Below, piece by piece: positions 5,118 to 6,148 of a stretch of DNA of 6,148 nucleotides (position 1 is its first letter; each line of letters opens with the position of its first letter). The notes beneath the pieces were generated by a model. That model was not told the origin of the DNA. It did not search any database and saw only the letters and a program-made list of their open reading frames with translations. The stretch covers positions 1 to 6,148 of the forward strand of contig CABUKY010000110.1 in the NCBI GenBank assembly GCA_902492185.1, written 5' to 3'. Position numbers and translations under genes: made by a program. This stretch comes from an uncultured Collinsella sp. (GTDB lineage Bacteria; Actinomycetota; Coriobacteriia; Coriobacteriales; Coriobacteriaceae).

Positions 5118-6128
5118 CTACTTCCCAAAGATCGCAGCGAACAAGCCCTTGCGTTTGGGCTTTTCTTCTCGGTAGGAACCCTCGGCAACCGCTGCAACCT
5201 GGCGCGGTTGCTCGCCGCCTCCACGGCGCACGATCTGGTACAGGAAGGGCGATTTAACGTATTTGACCTCGACGGGCGTGGCGTGCACGGTGCTCTCACC
5301 GGACAGATGCAGGCTCGGGCTGAGCGACGCCACGATATGCGTTTCGCGCTTGTCGCTAAACACCACCGCGGCCGCGCGGCCCGTCTGGCCGTTTACGGCA
5401 ATGCGCACCTGCTCGCCATCGCGGCCGTCTGTCGCCGGACGATCGACAAAGTAGACCGGCACCATCACCAGGCCGTCCTTATGTTTGCGGGCCTTGCGCG
5501 CCCACATGCGAATGCTCTTTTTATTGAGCCCCAGTACAGCCTCGGCGTCGTTGCCCGCAACGTCGAGCGCCAACTTATCAATGACCACCTGGTCCTTGGT
5601 AGACGCATCGACTGAGACAACGCGAAAGTCACCTTCCTGCATGGCGGGATCGAACGGACCGACCTTGGCAAAGTCCCACGGCTCCAAAATGCCCATGAGG
5701 CGAACGTCCAGGTAGTTTGCCCTGGGGTATGCCCAGTCGAGCACCTCGTAGTACACCAAGGCCTCCTTGCTCAGGCCCTTGCCCGGGAAGCTCGCCATCA
5801 TGCGCAAGTCCGCCAGCGCCATGGGGAAATAGAAGAGCATCATGTCGTTTTGGATCGCGTCTTCCACGTCGTGCCCGGCAAAGGCATCCGGATACTGGCG
5901 CACCAGCTGCAGCGCGTTGGCACGTGCCTGCTGCGGCGAGATTTCGCAGGGAATACCCTGCTCGGGCACATACTCCGCACCAACGCCCATGGTCAGGCGC
6001 TTGCTAAACGTCCCCGGCTTGAGCAGGTCCGCAATGCCGATCTTATTGCCGCAGGACGGGCACTCAAACACACGCTGCGCTGACTCGCCCTCAAAGGACG
6101 CTCCGCAGAAGGGGCAAGGAATGCTCAC
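5118..6128 (-). CDS. Zinc-ribbon protein with NGQTG motif, function unknown
   Basis: The protein has 336 residues. It opens with a zinc ribbon: CPFC (Cys5, Cys8) and CPSC (Cys23, Cys26), the four metal ligands of a rubredoxin/TFIIB-like knuckle pair. The middle (about 65-215) is mixed alpha-beta with no motif I know. Residues about 222-256 read MVPVYFVDRPATDG and then VRIAVNGQTGRAAAVV. The combination 'vPVy.....vNGQTG' is characteristic of a group of zinc-ribbon proteins often labelled TFIIB-type zinc-ribbon or, misleadingly, primosomal protein N'-like. The C-terminus is Lys-rich, ending KRKGLFAAIFGK. I see no membrane helix or signal peptide, so a cytoplasmic protein that binds nucleic acid or protein is plausible, but not shown. 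The start is the GTG at 6128: AAGAGG lies eight bases upstream, and the overlapping ATG at 6130 is out of frame and meets TGA at once. Its promoter lies outside the window. It is convergent with the nuclease gene. Confidence 0.85.
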   Translation of the reverse strand: MSIPCPFCGASFEGESAQRVFECPSCGNKIGIADLLKPGTFSKRLTMGVGAEYVPEQGIPCEISPQQARANALQLVRQYPDAFAGHDVEDAIQNDMMLFYFPMALADLRMMASFPGKGLSKEALVYYEVLDWAYPRANYLDVRLMGILEPWDFAKVGPFDPAMQEGDFRVVSVDASTKDQVVIDKLALDVAGNDAEAVLGLNKKSIRMWARKARKHKDGLVMVPVYFVDRPATDGRDGEQVRIAVNGQTGRAAAVVFSDKRETHIVASLSPSLHLSGESTVHATPVEVKYVKSPFLYQIVRRGGGEQPRQVAAVAEGSYREEKPKRKGLFAAIFGK

Positions 6129-6136
6129 ATGCGTGG

Positions 6137-6142
6137 CCTCTT
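6137..6142 (-). promoter_or_regulatory. Ribosome binding site fixing the GTG start of the zinc-ribbon gene
   Basis: On the minus strand AAGAGG precedes the GTG at 6128 with a spacing of eight bases. It differs from the ideal AAGGAGG by one missing G. It supports GTG as the start, since no ATG in the correct frame lies nearby and the Cys-x2-Cys motif begins only five residues in. Confidence 0.5.
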
Positions 6143-6148
6143 GGAACT

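Noticed and set aside
5004..5615. Long plus-strand open frame of 203 codons opposite the zinc-ribbon gene
   Set aside because: It is antisense to a gene with a clear Cys4 motif, ribosome binding site and NGQTG block. Its product is Arg- and Ala-rich, as expected of a GC-rich shadow frame, and it has no ribosome binding site.

Overview
The window looks like chromosomal DNA of a high-GC Gram-positive bacterium. An actinobacterium of the Coriobacteriia (Collinsella-like) type is my best guess. The grounds are GC-rich codon use with many GCC, GGC and GAC codons, Shine-Dalgarno-led starts including a GTG start, and a secreted protein ending in an LAxTG-type sortase signal, which is typical of high-GC actinobacteria. 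The taxonomic placement is inference; there is no rRNA or other marker here.

Layout. (1) 1-356, plus strand: the last 117 codons of an unrecognised gene that starts before the window, followed by a strong intrinsic terminator (427-460). (2) 662-3141, plus strand: a large surface-protein gene with a twin-arginine signal peptide, an N-terminal beta-rich domain, a PI-PLC X-type phospholipase C domain, Ig-like repeats, a low-complexity linker and an LADTG sorting signal. As given, it is split by a -1 frameshift at a short A run near 1016-1019, so it is either a pseudogene or carries a sequence error. A GC-rich terminator follows at 3175-3210. (3) 3236-3505, minus strand: a small PH-like protein with a clear promoter (3551-3579). 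(4) 3670-4722, plus strand: a complete DUF1016/YhcG-type PDDEXK nuclease, apparently a lone gene. (5) 4723-5117: about 395 bases with no convincing complete gene, holding a possible decayed coding tail and three hairpins. (6) 5118-6128, minus strand: a zinc-ribbon protein with the NGQTG motif, starting at GTG.

The genes do not form one operon. They are short, separately controlled units in alternating orientation, with convergent ends at 3141/3236 and 4722/5118 closed by hairpins. I see no evidence that they act together. I found no tRNA, rRNA, CRISPR array, transposase, integrase or attachment site. No undescribed multi-gene system is visible. The best leads are the frameshifted, wall-anchored phospholipase and the solitary DUF1016 nuclease.
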